From: Hermodice carunculata
Taxonomy: Eukaryota > Annelida > Polychaeta > Eunicida > Amphinomidae
Assembly: GCA_964020975.1 (NCBI GenBank)
Contig: OZ026612.1
Span: 52,091,808-52,155,807 of the forward strand
Reading direction: 5' to 3'
DNA: 64,000 nt
A model generated the notes under the pieces. That model was not told where the DNA came from. It searched no databases and saw only the letters and a program-made list of their open reading frames with translations. Position 1 is the stretch's first letter, and every line of letters starts with the position of its first letter. The translations under genes were made by a program, and so were the position numbers. Shown here one piece after another: positions 62,601-64,000 of the stretch.

Positions 62601-63060
62601 ATGTCATCCTAAATTAAGTGTGATTCTCCGAACCAAACCGTTGTGGCTCGCACACAGTGAGGAAGGGTCATGTTGTCTCACCTTGTGGCATGGGAAACGT
62701 CTTGCAAGGCGCTTGAAGTCCAGGACTGTCACTGCTCCTCCCTTAGCTGTTGGTGTGGATTCCTGGCCATTCTGGATGTATCAGTGTTAACTGGTATTCT
62801 TTGTTTGCAGTCAAGCTGGTGCTGCTGGTCCGATTGCTTTGTAGCTGTATCTGTTTTTGATGGAAGTGAGGAAGTGTCAGCTGTTGAGTTTGGCTTTTAG
62901 GGCGAAGTTCAACAGAAGTTTTAACTCTCCTGACAAAGTTCATAAATTAAAACTTCTGTCATTCTTTTACTTCTTCACTTTCAAATGCTAAGAGTAGTCA
63001 TTTCAAAGTGGATAAGTACAGGAATGGTAGAAGTTTATTTTATCTATTACTTCAGAAAGT
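59671..63060. other. Intergenic or intronic, no supported gene
   Basis: AT-rich. Near 60775-60830 a 27-bp unit (GAGCAATTAGTCAACAGCTT and onward) is repeated twice, a remnant of the TTAA MITE hairpin, with GAGGGTTAA at about 60891. Two small + strand frames near 62.6-62.9 kb have no support. Confidence 0.4.
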
Positions 63061-63065
63061 GTATG

Positions 63066-63070
<5 letters not shown>

Positions 63071-63108
<38 letters not shown>
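63071..63108. repeat. (AT)n microsatellite
   Basis: 19 AT units after a GTAT run. Confidence 0.95.
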
Positions 63109-63110
<2 letters not shown>

Positions 63111-63378
63111 AATTTTTGAGTAGTATCTCAGCTTCTGATTGGTTGATTGCCATAAACTGTGCACTGCATATCATGTGTTCCAGCTGCTCTGTCCATATCT
63201 TATGTTTTTGGTGAAATATAGAGTCTGTTGCCAAAGGCTGTGCAAGCACTGGTGGCAAGTAAATGTTTACAAATATACTGGATTCTTGTGTTTTCTTTTG
63301 AAACAGAGGCATATCATTACAATTGAAAATGGGATAAAATTGTCTGCCATTAATTAGTTTTTTTAAGTCCTGATACAG

Positions 63379-63424
63379 GAGATCGCTCTTGCCCAGGAAG
63401 CCGTATTGCAAGAGGCAAAGCCAG
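63379..63424 (+). CDS. Internal exon of an unrecognised gene
   Basis: The acceptor TGATACAG is followed by 46 nt encoding EIALAQEAVLQEAKP and a donor GTGAAA in phase 1. The next exon found downstream joins in frame (GAC TAC...). I do not recognise the protein; the stretch looks alpha-helical. Upstream exons of this gene were not found in the window. The short length and modest donor leave some doubt. Confidence 0.5.
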
Positions 63425-63540
63425 GTGAAACACAGCTTTCTAGATGTTTGCTGTATCCTCTATCTCACTCCAAACCATCTACTGACTAAAAATAATTATA
63501 ATATTAATACTAGTCATAATAATAATGATATATATGTATT

Positions 63541-63544
<4 letters not shown>

Positions 63545-63592
<48 letters not shown>
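63545..63592. repeat. (AT)n microsatellite
   Basis: About 24 AT units in the intron between the two right-edge exons. Confidence 0.95.
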
Positions 63593-63596
<4 letters not shown>

Positions 63597-63964
63597 GCAA
63601 ATGAATATGTTGTTAAATTGGTAAGCAATGTGTATGATACATATACATACCCAGCATGGGCTAAGGCACATTTAGAAGACTGTCCAAGCAGGTGGTCTCA
63701 TATTATGTATGTGGTGACATTACGTTACAGAATGTGAAGCACAAATTGTTTTTTAAAACCTGAGGTACATGGTCTTTGCAGACTGGGAATGATGTGGCTA
63801 TGTATGAATGCAGAAAGTATGTTGCATTCCCATCGCATAATATAGTTGTTCTCTTTGTTAGATATACATGTATATAATCCCCACATGAGAAGTCTGGGGC
63901 TCATGCCATAGCCATCTGATTGACATCAAGCCCAGCTCCTAATCTCCTTTCTCTGTTGCCACAG

Positions 63965-64000
63965 ACTACATAAGGATCATGATGAGACTGAGAGCTGTAC
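63965..64000 (+). CDS. Next exon of the same gene, cut by the window edge
   Basis: A strong acceptor (CTCCTTTCTCTGTTGCCACAG) precedes sequence that, with the G from the previous exon, reads DYIRIMMRLRAV. The frame is open to the window end. The pyrimidine tract is the best evidence. Confidence 0.5.

Overview
The window is animal nuclear DNA, about 62% AT, with spliced genes, GT-AG introns, microsatellites and many short non-autonomous DNA transposons. There are no bacterial operons. The two recognisable genes are strongly animal in type: a SOCS-box ankyrin protein and a calpain-7 very close to the human protein. Long introns filled with MITEs and degenerate tandem repeats, and frequent TACATGTA-like words, suggest a marine invertebrate (lancelet, hemichordate, echinoderm or lophotrochozoan). 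I cannot name the species.

Layout. Positions 1-7.6 kb are intergenic: several MITEs (308-944, 1033-1193, 2995-4154, 5985-6276), a duplicated 0.37 kb block, and a seven-copy 143-bp satellite carrying AGGTCA repeats (6.4-7.35 kb). A promoter-like E-box/YY1 cluster sits near 7.7 kb. One large coding exon of an ankyrin-repeat/SOCS-box (ASB-type) protein lies at 8497-10224 on the + strand, with a splice acceptor just before its ATG. 10.2-25.1 kb is 3' flank and intergenic, holding microsatellites, TTAA-flanked MITEs and small tandem repeats.

The main gene is calpain-7 (CAPN7) on the minus strand. I rebuilt 18 coding exons from 45475 down to 25156, giving a complete 819-residue product: two MIT domains, a cysteine-protease core with Cys293, His461 and Asn481, and two C2-like domains. 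All exon phases join. Its stop-codon region has been copied into a five-unit 45-bp tandem array. A non-coding first exon and promoter may lie near 49.1 kb.

46-64 kb holds a complete 854-bp palindromic hAT-like MITE with 8-bp target duplications (47880-48733), two neighbouring 3' ends of one LINE family (50.1-52.2 kb), CpG-richer promoter-like tracts (53.2-53.6 and 55.9-56.5 kb), a long degenerate repeat field (56.6-59.2 kb), and two consecutive coding exons of an unrecognised + strand gene that runs off the right edge (63379-63424 and 63965 onward).

Functionally, the ASB protein should be a substrate receptor for an elongin/cullin-5 ubiquitin ligase. Calpain-7 is an ESCRT-III-associated protease. 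Nothing in the sequence ties the two into one pathway. The most unusual content is in repeat biology: the stop-codon minisatellite, a TTAA-flanked hairpin MITE family, nuclear-receptor-site satellites, and four CAPN7 splice donors with C at +3.
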